The notes under the pieces: generated by a model
Database searches by the model: none
Seen by the model: only the letters and a program-made list of their open reading frames with translations
What the model was told of the DNA's origin: nothing
Made by a program: the position numbers and the translations under genes
Shown: positions 27,135 through 36,176 of the stretch, piece after piece
How positions within the stretch are numbered: position 1 is the first letter of the stretch
How the letters are laid out: each line of letters opens with the position of its first letter
Assembly (NCBI GenBank): GCA_947243845.1
Contig: CAMXIF010000003.1
Span: forward strand, 109,704-173,703
DNA: 64,000 bases
From: an uncultured bacterium
GTDB taxonomy: Bacteria; Bacillota; Clostridia; Lachnospirales; Lachnospiraceae
Direction of reading: 5' to 3'

Positions 27135-29009
27135 ATGCTTTCAATCAAAACTAATATGTTGGCATTAAACGCCAACAGACAACTAGGTCTCACGACCAAG
27201 AAAAACGCCAAAAACACAGAACGGTTATCTTCCGGTTACCGCATCAACAGAGCTGCTGATGATGCGGCCGGTCTTTCTATTTCCGAAAAAATGCGCAGAC
27301 AGATACGAGGGCTTACCCAGGCCTCCTTAAACGCGCAGGACGGCATCTCCATGGTACAGATTGGGGAAGGCGCGCTGAACGAGGTGCATGATATGCTGCA
27401 CCGCGCCAATGAACTGGCTGTAAAAGCAGCCACCGGCACCCTTCAGGATCTGGATCGCTCTTTAATCGACATGGAAATCCAGCAGCTCAAAGCTGAGATT
27501 GACAGGACTGCCAAAAACACCACTTTTAATGAAATCAGACTTTTTCCCGAAAATGGACGCTCTCCTTTATCCGAAGGATTCATGGAGACAAAGTCCTATG
27601 ATATTACCTATAATCTGAAAGACGGTTCGCTGATGATCAACGGTGCCGCCGCAGGCCCTGGTGTAAACGGAGCCGGACGCGCAGGTGTCAATGCCGTCTC
27701 CAGTGGTAATGTATTGGCTGATACCATCGCTAACGAACTGGTGCCCAATGCAGTCAAGCAGATTATGGATACCTTTGGTCCCCTGAAAAACAATATGGGC
27801 AGCGAAACGATCAAGATGTCTCTGGATGTATCCTACATAGATGGCAAAAACCGTACACTGGCCTACGCGTCTTTCCGATACAGCTATGGCGGCGGAAGGC
27901 CTTATAGCATGGGTATTCGGGTGGATTCCGCCGACTTTACTACCGCAGATGCGGAAGGCACCGGCCCCAGAGCAGAAGCTCTAAAATCCACAATTGCCCA
28001 TGAATTGATGCACTCTGTGATGCAGTATACCCTGACAGATGGTATGAGCGGCCGTAGAGGTGAGCAATATCCCACCTGGTTCATAGAGGGAACTGCGCAG
28101 TTAGCCGGCGGCGGTTTCGCCACCGGATGGAACGATACACTTACCTATTATGCAAATTACCTGACCGATGCCAACGATACCAGCCAGGATGCCAATATCG
28201 CCAGCTACCTGAAGAAATTTACCATGAACAGCAGACCTTACGGCCACGGCTATCTGGGCGCTGCTTATATTGGCTATCTTGCAAACGGCGGTGGTGCTGT
28301 GACCGATACGAACATTGCCGCAGGTATGAATAAAGTCTTTACAGACCTTCTAAACGGCAAGAGTCTGGAAAACGCCATAAAAGATAATACCGGTTATAGT
28401 ACCACACAATTAAATGATATGTTTAAAACCGCCAATGCAGGATCGGACCTTACAGAATTTGTCAGAAAACTGTCCGTTGCTTCAAAAGACGGTGCCGGAT
28501 CGATCATTGCCGGTGGGCTTGACGTGGGCGGTTCCTCGCTTCTTGGCAACAGCGCCGTTTTTGATCAGCCCTTCCAGATTGATCCTTTCCGGGTCAATGT
28601 CAATCTAAGCGGCCCATCTCTCATTGGACTGCAGGTAGGCGCCGAACCCGGACAACATATAGAATTTGACCTGTTTCAAATGAGTTCACAGGCTCTGGGA
28701 TTGGAAGACCTGAACGTCAAAAATACAGATAATGCCGACCTTGCCATTGACCAGCTTAAATTTGCGATTGGCTGCGTCAGCAATGTGAGAAGTTATTATG
28801 GCGCCATTCAGAACCGATTGGAACATACCATTAATAATCTGAACAATATTGTAGAAAACACGACTGCCGCAGAGGCACGTATCCGAGATACTGATATTGC
28901 CAAGGAAATGGTGGAATATTCCAATAACCAAATACTGATGCAGGCAGGCACCTCCATGCTGGCACAGGCCAATCAGCATTCACAGTTGATATTAAGCCTT
29001 TTAAGCTGA
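27135..29009 (+). CDS. Flagellin with inserted metallopeptidase domain (flagellinolysin type)
   Basis: This 624-aa protein has intact flagellin ends: about residues 1-140 (SSGYRINRAADDAAGLSI) and 530-624 (RDTDIAKEMVEYSNNQILMQ). In place of the usual variable surface domain is a zinc-peptidase domain at roughly 150-480 with HELMH at 289-293. WFIEGTAQ follows, with Glu318 as the likely third zinc ligand (gluzincin pattern). This architecture matches flagellinolysins, flagellins that form proteolytic filaments. No signal peptide is present, as expected for type III export. It has its own sigma-28 promoter and runs into the zinc-ribbon gene after 26 bp. Confidence 0.93.
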   Translation: MLSIKTNMLALNANRQLGLTTKKNAKNTERLSSGYRINRAADDAAGLSISEKMRRQIRGLTQASLNAQDGISMVQIGEGALNEVHDMLHRANELAVKAATGTLQDLDRSLIDMEIQQLKAEIDRTAKNTTFNEIRLFPENGRSPLSEGFMETKSYDITYNLKDGSLMINGAAAGPGVNGAGRAGVNAVSSGNVLADTIANELVPNAVKQIMDTFGPLKNNMGSETIKMSLDVSYIDGKNRTLAYASFRYSYGGGRPYSMGIRVDSADFTTADAEGTGPRAEALKSTIAHELMHSVMQYTLTDGMSGRRGEQYPTWFIEGTAQLAGGGFATGWNDTLTYYANYLTDANDTSQDANIASYLKKFTMNSRPYGHGYLGAAYIGYLANGGGAVTDTNIAAGMNKVFTDLLNGKSLENAIKDNTGYSTTQLNDMFKTANAGSDLTEFVRKLSVASKDGAGSIIAGGLDVGGSSLLGNSAVFDQPFQIDPFRVNVNLSGPSLIGLQVGAEPGQHIEFDLFQMSSQALGLEDLNVKNTDNADLAIDQLKFAIGCVSNVRSYYGAIQNRLEHTINNLNNIVENTTAAEARIRDTDIAKEMVEYSNNQILMQAGTSMLAQANQHSQLILSLLS

Positions 29010-29035
29010 TACAGAATTGAGAGGGGTGATCCCAA

Positions 29036-29425
29036 GTGGGTGAGATTAAGAAAATACGTTGTAATACCTGCCGGAAAACTTGGGAATGTATGACCGGCTG
29101 TGGGCTGCAGCACGGCAGCATAGGGAACGTCATTGCCGCTTTCGGAGCCAAAGAACAGCAGCAGATCATAGACTGGTGCCAGTCCAAACCGATTCCGCTC
29201 TATGATTTCAGATTTCAAATCGCCGTCTGCAATTTTTGCAATGAAATGGTGAGTGTTCCTGTGCTCAGAGGAATCGATGACAATATGACCTTCGTTGGTA
29301 CCTGTCCAGTCTGCTACGGCCAATTACAGACACCGCCACTGGAATCAGAAGACGTTTCTGATGCCGCCTGTCCATCCTGCGGCAATATAACGCTTACAAT
29401 AGAAGAAAACGGGCATTGGGATTAA
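29036..29425 (+). CDS. Small zinc-ribbon protein of unknown function
   Basis: This 129-aa protein carries four Cys clusters (CNTC, CNFC, CPVC, CPSC, plus Cys in WECMTGCG), enough for two zinc-ribbon sites. It has no signal peptide or membrane helix. The start is a GTG with AGAGGGG upstream. It is the only gene between the proteolytic flagellin and a shared terminator, so it is probably co-transcribed with the flagellin. I do not recognise the family. Roles in regulation, zinc supply or assembly are all open. Confidence 0.75.
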   Translation: MGEIKKIRCNTCRKTWECMTGCGLQHGSIGNVIAAFGAKEQQQIIDWCQSKPIPLYDFRFQIAVCNFCNEMVSVPVLRGIDDNMTFVGTCPVCYGQLQTPPLESEDVSDAACPSCGNITLTIEENGHWD

Positions 29426-29444
29426 ATCCACAATGCCCGTTTTT
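29407..29444 (+). terminator. Strong, probably bidirectional terminator
   Basis: Arms AAACGGGCATTG and CAATGCCCGTTT are perfectly paired over 12 bp, with an inner GGAT/ATCC pairing, and are followed by TTTTTATT. The stem overlaps the last codons of the zinc-ribbon gene. On the other strand it is followed by a T-rich stretch and would also end the convergent ligase transcript. Confidence 0.88.
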
Positions 29445-29470
29445 ATTCTTATAACAGTAATAAAAACCGC

Positions 29471-30652
29471 TTACTTCTTCACGCCCTTCGCTCCGGACAA
29501 ATTAGCGCTCTGTAAAATATTGCTGTCGAACGATGTCATCATGTTCTTTTCCTCCCGCTCTCTCTTAAGAGCAAGTTTGACCATATCATCTAACAGTTCC
29601 GCATATGGCTTGCCCAATGCCTCCCAGAGATAGAAGGCAAGCGACCCCGGAATCGGATTGATTTCATTGACATACACCTTGTCCATATCCTTATCTATCA
29701 TAAAGTCAATCCTGGACACACCGTTACAATTAAGCACCTGAAAGGTCTTCACCGCCAGCTGACGGATTTCTTCCCGTCTCTCAGCCGTCAGATTGGCCGG
29801 CAGCTCTCTCTTGGCTGTTCTCATTCCCTCAGAACCGCTCTTACTGCCCGCCACATATTTATCCTCATAGCTTAAAATCTCATCGCTGGAGATAGGCTCT
29901 TCACACTCGGACGCCTCCGCCTCCTCGTAATCTCCCAGCACAGCACAGTTAATCTCCCTCAGGTTCGTAATAGCACGCTCCACCAGTACTTTCGCGCCAA
30001 AAGTAAATGCATACTCCAATGCCTCGCGCAGCTGATCTTGATCTTTTGCCACCTTAATACCCACGCTGGATCCCAGATTGACCGGTTTGACGATGACCGG
30101 ATAGACAATCCTGTCTTCCACTTTGTGCAATGCCGCCATCTCATCTGACTGATATTCCCTGACATTTAAAGTCACACAGTCAAGTACGGGTATGTCATTA
30201 TCCTTTAACACAGTCTTCATCACATATTTATCCATGGTCACAGCCGAAGCCATCACATCACAGCCTGCAAACGGAATATTATAATGGCGTAAGAATCCCT
30301 GTAAACAGCCGTCCTCCACATTCGCGCCATGTACCACCGGAAATGCCACATCAATCTGTGCTACTACGGAGTTACCAAACTTCTTCTCCGGATATTGAAT
30401 CAGTTCCACTTTACCCTGCTCACACATGAAAAATACTCGGGTACTCTTTTTCAGCAAATCCGGAATATTCTTATAATTGGCAATGTCACTGATTGCCTCC
30501 CCTGTATAGAGTTCGTTATCCTTCGTAATGTAGATGGCTATCGGTTCGTATTTATCTTTGTCAAAGGCATTGTATGCCTGCAGTCCGGAAATAACCGACA
30601 CCTCATGCTCCACACTTTTCCCGCCAAAAAATACACCTACTCTAATCTTCAT
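29471..30652 (-). CDS. D-alanine--D-alanine ligase family protein with altered active-site motif
   Basis: This 393-aa ATP-grasp protein has the Ddl fold signatures: FGGKSVEHEVS at the N-terminus, PVIVKPVNLGSSVGI, and EINPIPGSLAFYLWE. In classical Ddl enzymes the last segment reads roughly ENxxPGxT; here the residues after PG are S-L-A-F, and the omega-loop region (KYVAGSKSGSEG) is longer. It may be a genuine Ddl or a paralogue that joins other residues. It ends with an extra tail of about 25 residues. It lies downstream of a MurF-like ligase on the same strand. Confidence 0.8.
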   Translation of the reverse strand: MKIRVGVFFGGKSVEHEVSVISGLQAYNAFDKDKYEPIAIYITKDNELYTGEAISDIANYKNIPDLLKKSTRVFFMCEQGKVELIQYPEKKFGNSVVAQIDVAFPVVHGANVEDGCLQGFLRHYNIPFAGCDVMASAVTMDKYVMKTVLKDNDIPVLDCVTLNVREYQSDEMAALHKVEDRIVYPVIVKPVNLGSSVGIKVAKDQDQLREALEYAFTFGAKVLVERAITNLREINCAVLGDYEEAEASECEEPISSDEILSYEDKYVAGSKSGSEGMRTAKRELPANLTAERREEIRQLAVKTFQVLNCNGVSRIDFMIDKDMDKVYVNEINPIPGSLAFYLWEALGKPYAELLDDMVKLALKREREEKNMMTSFDSNILQSANLSGAKGVKK

Positions 30653-30745
30653 GTTTTCCTCATTTCTGCACTGTACTCTATATCATCGCTAAGCTGTGTC
30701 CGACAGCGCACAGACACAAATCCTTTCGGCTAAAAGCTATTTCCA

Positions 30746-30882
30746 ACTCTTTCACTATTTTACTCTTTCACTATCTTTATGAAAGTTTCTTAAATTAATG
30801 TTTTTATTATAATAAGTGCTTCTTAAATAAGCGTTTCTAAAATCAGTGCTTCTTATATAAATGCTTCTCAATAAATGTCTTT
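30746..30882. repeat. Degenerate A/T-rich short tandem repeats
   Basis: Five degenerate 14-15-bp units related to TAAGTGCTTCTTAAA run from about 30812 to 30884. CTCTTTCACTAT also occurs twice, 16 bp apart, at 30747-30775. The block lies between the MurF-like stop codon and the Ddl-like start. No gene is seen in it. Confidence 0.6.
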
Positions 30883-32523
30883 CTAGGAATAATTATCCGG
30901 AAGGTCATTTTCGATCAGAATCACCTTCTGCCTCTCATTGGGAATTGCTGATACCATCTGAAATCCTTCCTGCAGCGTATCGACAATAATCATCCTGGAT
31001 GGCGTAAATCCCGCCTCTAAGAGACCATCCTGAATGGGCTTCGTCTGCTCCCTGCCAACCAATACCGCATAGTCGCATTTATCAGCCGCATAGACACCCA
31101 CCTCTTTATTTTCATCATACTGTTCGTCCCCCAATTCTACCATTCCCGGTGTCATCAGGATACGAAGCTCCCGGAACATTGCTAATGTATCCAAAGCCGC
31201 TTTAAACCCATTTTTGTTGGAATTATAGGCATCATCCAATATAATCCTGTCACCCTGTTTTACCAGCTGCAACCTGTGAGGTACGCTTTCTAACTGCTTC
31301 ACCGGATAGATCAGCTTCTCCATGGGAATGCCGAGCGTATTGGCTACAGCAATCGCACCTGCAATATTCTGCACATTATGACTTCCCACAAGTCTTGTGT
31401 GAAATTCATATTCCTTACCGGTACTGTCTTTCATCTTAAAGACAGAGCCTTTTGGGGATACGGTGATATCATATGCTCTATAGGCTTCTCCTTCTCCACT
31501 GATACCATAACTTACAACTCTCTTATCGATCTTATGATTCCTGATATAATCATTGTCGTAATTTAAGAATACTTTTCCTGAATCCGGCACCGCATCAGCA
31601 AGTTCAAACTTCGTGGCAATAATATTCTCTATGGTATGGAAACTCTGCAGGTGCTGTGGTCCAATGGAAGTAATAATACCATAATCCGGATGTACCAGAT
31701 CGCAGATTTCCTTGATATCTCCCACTTCCCTGGCTCCCATCTCGCAGATAAAAATCTCATGAAAAGGTTTCATGCTCTCCCGAATCGTTCTCACCACGCC
31801 CAGTGTGGTATTATAATTTCCCGGTGTATGCAGCACATTAAACTGGGATGACAAAAGTGTATTAAGATAGTATTTTACGCTGGTCTTTCCGTAACTTCCT
31901 GTCACACCGATAATCTTAAGCTCCGGCATCTGCTTCAAAATACGTGCCGCATCATTGATGTAGTGCTGATTGATTCCCTCCTCTATGGGATGGTTGATCC
32001 AATTGGCGAGCAATATCATAAAGGGCTGTAAAACAAAGAGCAATAACAAGCCCGCACTCATATACTGCATCGCCGGATTCCAAAAGCGTCTGTCCCCCAC
32101 AGGAACCGGCCCCCAGATTCCCAAACATATGGCAGCTATCGTCACAATGCCATAGAGAATGGCTGTTGTAATTAGCATTCTTCTGACACGGGGCGTGTAC
32201 ACAAGAGGCTTCTTCGCCGCATGTGGCTTGTTAACCAATATAGTCATTACATTCATGGCACAGGCAGCAATGAGACAGCCCGTGTTGCCAATAATCACTA
32301 ATGGCAAGGCTATCACTCCATACAAACACTTCCCTAGTAATCTGCCCACATTAGTGTGTACCTGCATCCACTCTCTATATTCCCTCGGTTTATAGGAATC
32401 CTGCTGAAACATATGCATCAGATATAGCACATATAAGACGGTGCCTGTCACATAGGTTATCAGCCATATTCCAAACAATACAATATACATTCTAATTCGT
32501 CTTTCCTCTCTTACAATAGCCAA
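30883..32523 (-). CDS. Membrane-anchored MurF-like ligase
   Basis: This 546-aa protein starts with about four membrane helices within residues 1-180. A Mur-ligase ATP-binding domain (GVTGSYGKTSVKYYL) and C-terminal ligase domain (LDDAYNSNKNGFKAALD, TPGMVELG) follow, which match MurF in type. Classical MurF is about 450 aa and soluble, with an N-terminal UDP-sugar-binding domain; here that part is replaced by the membrane segment. Together with the Ddl-like gene downstream it suggests a wall-precursor or lipid-linked ligation step at the membrane. The canonical murF is expected elsewhere. Confidence 0.82.
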   Translation of the reverse strand: MAIVREERRIRMYIVLFGIWLITYVTGTVLYVLYLMHMFQQDSYKPREYREWMQVHTNVGRLLGKCLYGVIALPLVIIGNTGCLIAACAMNVMTILVNKPHAAKKPLVYTPRVRRMLITTAILYGIVTIAAICLGIWGPVPVGDRRFWNPAMQYMSAGLLLLFVLQPFMILLANWINHPIEEGINQHYINDAARILKQMPELKIIGVTGSYGKTSVKYYLNTLLSSQFNVLHTPGNYNTTLGVVRTIRESMKPFHEIFICEMGAREVGDIKEICDLVHPDYGIITSIGPQHLQSFHTIENIIATKFELADAVPDSGKVFLNYDNDYIRNHKIDKRVVSYGISGEGEAYRAYDITVSPKGSVFKMKDSTGKEYEFHTRLVGSHNVQNIAGAIAVANTLGIPMEKLIYPVKQLESVPHRLQLVKQGDRIILDDAYNSNKNGFKAALDTLAMFRELRILMTPGMVELGDEQYDENKEVGVYAADKCDYAVLVGREQTKPIQDGLLEAGFTPSRMIIVDTLQEGFQMVSAIPNERQKVILIENDLPDNYS

Positions 32524-32605
32524 CCGCCAATGATATCACATAAATCCGGCCATGATATACCATTCAAATCGCCTTTATACCACAGTTGCGCTTATCATTC
32601 GATAT

Positions 32606-33370
32606 TTACATCAGAAAAGCCTGCAATGCACCATTCACCTTACCAGCCTGTTCAGCAAAAGAGAAATGCCCGGCCCCTTCGCAGACCACCAGACCCGCAT
32701 CCGGGATCAGTTCCTCCATCCTTCTTGCATCCGCTATCGGCGTAGCTGTATCCAAATCTCCCCAGATCAGCAGAGTAGGACACTGTACAAAATGAATCAG
32801 CGGTTCCAAATCCTCATTCACCACTTTCACGAGCGTTGCCCGCATGGTGGGTGTTGCACTGTTATAATCTGCTGAACCTCTCTTACGCCGCATGTCCTCC
32901 ACGGCATCCGGATAAAGAAAATGCATCACCTTCGTACTCATAAAAGCCCGGCCAATCTTATAACATCGCAAACTTATCTTCTGCCGCAAAGTCTTCTTCG
33001 GCAATATCCCTGCGCTGTCGATCAAAACCGCTTTATCCACCACAAAGGGCAGGTTCTCTCTGGCATTCATTTTAAAAAACACTCTTCCGCCAAAGGAGTG
33101 AACCACAACACTCAGCTTCTTAAGTTCAAAAGAGGCTATGAATTTCAGGACAAAATCCACATAATCGTCCACACACCAAGGCTGCTCCGGCTCCGGTGTC
33201 CTGCCAAATCCCGGCATATCAAGTGCAATCACCCTTCTCCCGCGTTTGAGGGTATCAATGATCCCCTGATACAAGGTGATATTTGCGCCCCAGCCGTGTA
33301 ACAGAAGCACCACATCGCCTTCTCCTTCCTCTATATAGTTGACCGAAATATTATCTATCTTCCTGACCAT
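32606..33370 (-). CDS. Alpha/beta hydrolase
   Basis: This protein of about 254 aa has the oxyanion-hole motif LLLHGWG and the nucleophile elbow VVHSFGGR, with late Asp (IWGDLDTATP) and His (GAGHFSF) completing a catalytic triad. The ATG at 33370 has GGAG about 6 nt upstream; the open frame extends to 33427 without support. It lies 82 bp upstream of the MurF-like gene on the same strand and probably shares its transcript. The substrate is unknown. Confidence 0.85.
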   Translation of the reverse strand: MVRKIDNISVNYIEEGEGDVVLLLHGWGANITLYQGIIDTLKRGRRVIALDMPGFGRTPEPEQPWCVDDYVDFVLKFIASFELKKLSVVVHSFGGRVFFKMNARENLPFVVDKAVLIDSAGILPKKTLRQKISLRCYKIGRAFMSTKVMHFLYPDAVEDMRRKRGSADYNSATPTMRATLVKVVNEDLEPLIHFVQCPTLLIWGDLDTATPIADARRMEELIPDAGLVVCEGAGHFSFAEQAGKVNGALQAFLM

Positions 33371-33594
33371 AAACGCTCCGTCTGCCGCGAAAAATTTGCA
33401 TATGATAAATATTATATTTATCTTCACACATACTGCATTGCTTACTTCCTAATATATTCCATACTCTCATGCCTTATCATATACCTATGTCCGGCATTTG
33501 GCAAATATGTTTTAAGCCCGCTGCTGTGCAAAAACTGCTCTTTTAGTATACTGTATCTTACCCCTTTCTATCAACCACATTTAGACTATGCCCA

Positions 33595-33696
33595 TTAATT
33601 CGCGATATAGTCTTCATAATCCATTTCACTGGCAAATAACATGTACACGCCGTTCACCAACCCCATATAACCACTCTCAACTGCATATCCTTTCAT
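33595..33696 (-). CDS. Small protein of 33 residues
   Basis: The reading frame from the ATG at 33696 encodes 33 residues rich in Tyr, Gly and acidic residues (MKGYAVESGYMGLVNGVYML then FASEMDYEDYIAN). AAAGGAGA lies 7 nt upstream, a better site than the 61-codon extension to 33780 has. The aromatic spacing looks like a designed fold rather than chance coding. I recall similar unnamed small proteins in other gut Clostridia but cannot verify this. Function is unknown. Confidence 0.55.
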   Translation of the reverse strand: MKGYAVESGYMGLVNGVYMLFASEMDYEDYIAN

Positions 33697-33876
33697 AATC
33701 TTCTCCTTTCCCAAATCGAACTTTTGTTCTTTAAAAGGATAGCATATACAGAGTCCTATATTTGGGACTTTATAAATCATTTCCCTCCTATATACTGGGG
33801 TTGTGAAAAACTATTTTCCAATGCTATAATAAGCAGGAACCCTTAATACGCATTTCATAAAGAATAGGTGTCCTTC

Positions 33877-34740
33877 ATGACCAATTACAAAAATATCGCA
33901 AAACATCTTGTACTGCTGTCCAGCCTCTGCGGCCTTATTCTCAACACAGGCTGCGGCAAAACGGAATCAGTAACTCTCCCCGAAGACGGCGGATATACGA
34001 GCGCATATATATCAGAAGAACCAGCACAGGAAGAGCAGGAGATCGATCCCGCAACTGATGTCCATCCGATCATTTCATCCTCACAGGAGAGTGCAGAACC
34101 TCTACAGACAACATCTGCATCTTCTTCCATTGAAGAGTCTTCCCATGAATCCTCTGATAGTCCAGCCGCCGAAGATATAGAGGAAGAACCTCTCATCGGC
34201 ACTAAGCTGACGCCAGAAGAATTACAGGCATACACCGAATTGCTGCAGAGTCGTTCCAATTATGGATTTTTGTTGTCAGACTGGAGCAATCCCACCGAGA
34301 TCAACCTCTATCAGGTATTCTATACCGGCGCCGGCATTTCCCGTGAAGGAACAGAAGCAGAAAAGCAGGCTTTTTTAGAGCGGAACGAACAGGATGCATT
34401 GTACACGGATTTTCGGGCCATGGATAAGACCGCTGTAAACGATTTCTTACTTGAAAAGGTTGGGATTACTTATGATGAGTTAGTCATGAAAGGCGGCAGG
34501 GGCATGGAAGAATCCTACTATGCGGAATCAGACAGTTTCTGCATGGAAACCGGGGATACCAATTACGTTATGTTTGAATGTACAGACGGCGTGATAAACG
34601 AAGATGGCTATATTGTCACTCTGCGCTACGAATGTAGCTATGGCTGGATCCAGAAAGGCGAAGTCCAGATGTGGAAAGACGGCAGTTCTTTTCACAGCAA
34701 TCACATCCTGAAGGGTGAGGTTTTAGATATGATGGAATAA
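33877..34740 (+). CDS. Putative lipoprotein of unknown function
   Basis: This protein of about 287 aa has a lipoprotein signal ending in LILNTGC, then an acidic Ser/Glu-rich linker (about 25-95) and a C-terminal globular part. I prefer the ATG at 33877, which has AGGTG about 6 nt upstream, to the GTG at 33868. I do not recognise the domain. It is a single gene flanked by opposite-strand genes. Confidence 0.75.
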   Translation: MTNYKNIAKHLVLLSSLCGLILNTGCGKTESVTLPEDGGYTSAYISEEPAQEEQEIDPATDVHPIISSSQESAEPLQTTSASSSIEESSHESSDSPAAEDIEEEPLIGTKLTPEELQAYTELLQSRSNYGFLLSDWSNPTEINLYQVFYTGAGISREGTEAEKQAFLERNEQDALYTDFRAMDKTAVNDFLLEKVGITYDELVMKGGRGMEESYYAESDSFCMETGDTNYVMFECTDGVINEDGYIVTLRYECSYGWIQKGEVQMWKDGSSFHSNHILKGEVLDMME

Positions 34741-34814
34741 GGTATTACTCATCTCAACTGATCCATATTGTTCCTTCATTCCCCAACAACATGGCGTCAT
34801 CCTCCCGTACAATA

Positions 34815-35951
34815 TCACATTTCCCGCAGCTTTTCCACAATCCGGGCCAGCGCTTCCACCGCTATATCCAGTTCTTCCATGGTATTTTCCTCACTCAGCG
34901 TAAGCCGGATGGAACCTTGCGCCATCTCCTCCGACACACCGGTCGCAAGCAGCACATGGGATGGCCCCGGATCCCCGGTGGTACACGCAGAGCCGCTGGA
35001 TGCACAGATGCCTTGCATATCCAGCATAATCAATACGGACTCACCCTGTATTCCCTCAAAGCAAAAACTGACATGACCCGGCAGACGTATTGTCCGATGT
35101 CCGGTCAACCGTGCTCCAGGAATTTTCGCTTCGATACAGGCAATCAGATAGTCCCGCATTCTGCATTCTGTTGTCATCTTCTCTTCCAGGCTACGTGATG
35201 CGTGCTCTGCCGCCGCCGCAATCCCCACAATGCCGGGCACATTCTCCGTACCTGCCCGCCGGCTCCGCTCCTGCTGCCCACCATGTATAAAGGGGCCTAA
35301 TTTCGTTCTTCTGTTCACATAGAGAAAACCGACTCCCTTTGGTCCATTAAATTTATGTCCGCTGGCAGAGAGCAGGTCAATATGCATTCTTTCTACTGCA
35401 ATCGGCAGATGTCCGTATGCCTGCACAGCATCTGTATGAAAAAGGACGCCATGTTCATCCGCGATCTCACCAATCTTCTCAATCGGCTCAATGGTTCCAA
35501 TCTCATTATTTGCATACATCACAGAAATCAGAATCGTATCGGGACGAATTGACCTTTTTAACTGTTCAAGATCAACCATCCCATCCTTATCCACATCCAG
35601 ATATGTAATCCTGGCACCACACTCCTCCAGATATTTACAGGTATGCAAAACAGCATGATGCTCAATCTTAGTCGTGATAATATGTCTGCCCTTGTTCCGG
35701 CAGGATTCATACACTGCTTTAAGCGCCCAGTTATCCGACTCGGTGCCGCCCGCCGTAAAATAAATCTCATTGGCCTGCGCTCCAATCGTCTCCGCGATAG
35801 TCTCCCTGGCCATGATAAGGGCCTTTTTACTCTTACTCCCCAGCCCATATATACTACCTGCATTACCATAATATTCACTAAAGTATGGCAGCATCGCTTC
35901 CACCACCTTTGGTGCTGTCCTGGTGGTCGCCGCATTATCTAAATATATCAT
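34815..35951 (-). CDS. Cysteine desulfurase (NifS/IscS family)
   Basis: This protein of about 378 aa uses PLP to move sulfur from cysteine to Fe-S cluster or thio-cofactor assembly. YLDNAATT at the N-terminus, the PLP-lysine segment SASGHKFNGPKG and the catalytic-cysteine loop SSGSACTTGDPGPSHVL are present. The loop length fits the NifS-like group. I chose the ATG at 35951 (AAGGGAAG upstream) over the TTG at 35969. No IscU or thiI lies next to it in the window. Confidence 0.92.
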   Translation of the reverse strand: MIYLDNAATTRTAPKVVEAMLPYFSEYYGNAGSIYGLGSKSKKALIMARETIAETIGAQANEIYFTAGGTESDNWALKAVYESCRNKGRHIITTKIEHHAVLHTCKYLEECGARITYLDVDKDGMVDLEQLKRSIRPDTILISVMYANNEIGTIEPIEKIGEIADEHGVLFHTDAVQAYGHLPIAVERMHIDLLSASGHKFNGPKGVGFLYVNRRTKLGPFIHGGQQERSRRAGTENVPGIVGIAAAAEHASRSLEEKMTTECRMRDYLIACIEAKIPGARLTGHRTIRLPGHVSFCFEGIQGESVLIMLDMQGICASSGSACTTGDPGPSHVLLATGVSEEMAQGSIRLTLSEENTMEELDIAVEALARIVEKLREM

Positions 35952-35993
35952 GCATATACTTCCCTTCAAATAGTTCTTCTCGATTATGTTCCG

Positions 35994-36038
35994 TTACAGA
36001 CATGTGCTGTACCGCTTTTCTAAGTTTCGTTTTGTCAT
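35994..36038 (-). CDS. Possible 14-codon leader peptide before the cysteine desulfurase
   Basis: ATG at 36038 is preceded by GGAGG at an ideal distance and encodes MTKRNLEKRYSTCL before a stop codon, 42 bp upstream of the desulfurase start. The penultimate codon is for Cys. The strong translation signal is clear; the regulatory role is inference. Confidence 0.4.
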   Translation of the reverse strand: MTKRNLEKRYSTCL

Positions 36039-36050
36039 ATATTTTCCTCC

Positions 36051-36079
36051 ATTATACAGTTTTTTGTAACTGAATACAA
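36051..36079 (-). promoter_or_regulatory. Sigma-A promoter upstream of the leader peptide and cysteine desulfurase
   Basis: On the minus strand, TTGTAT and TATAAT are separated by exactly 17 bp. The -10 lies just before the leader peptide's ribosome site, so the transcript would start only a few bases before the leader ATG. Confidence 0.65.
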
Positions 36080-36176
36080 GGAAATCTTGAAGGTAGCGGA
36101 TAAAGGGTTCGGAATATCAGACAAAAGCAGACAAGCCACAGACAAACTGACAACAACGAAACTATTTCACAAAAAA

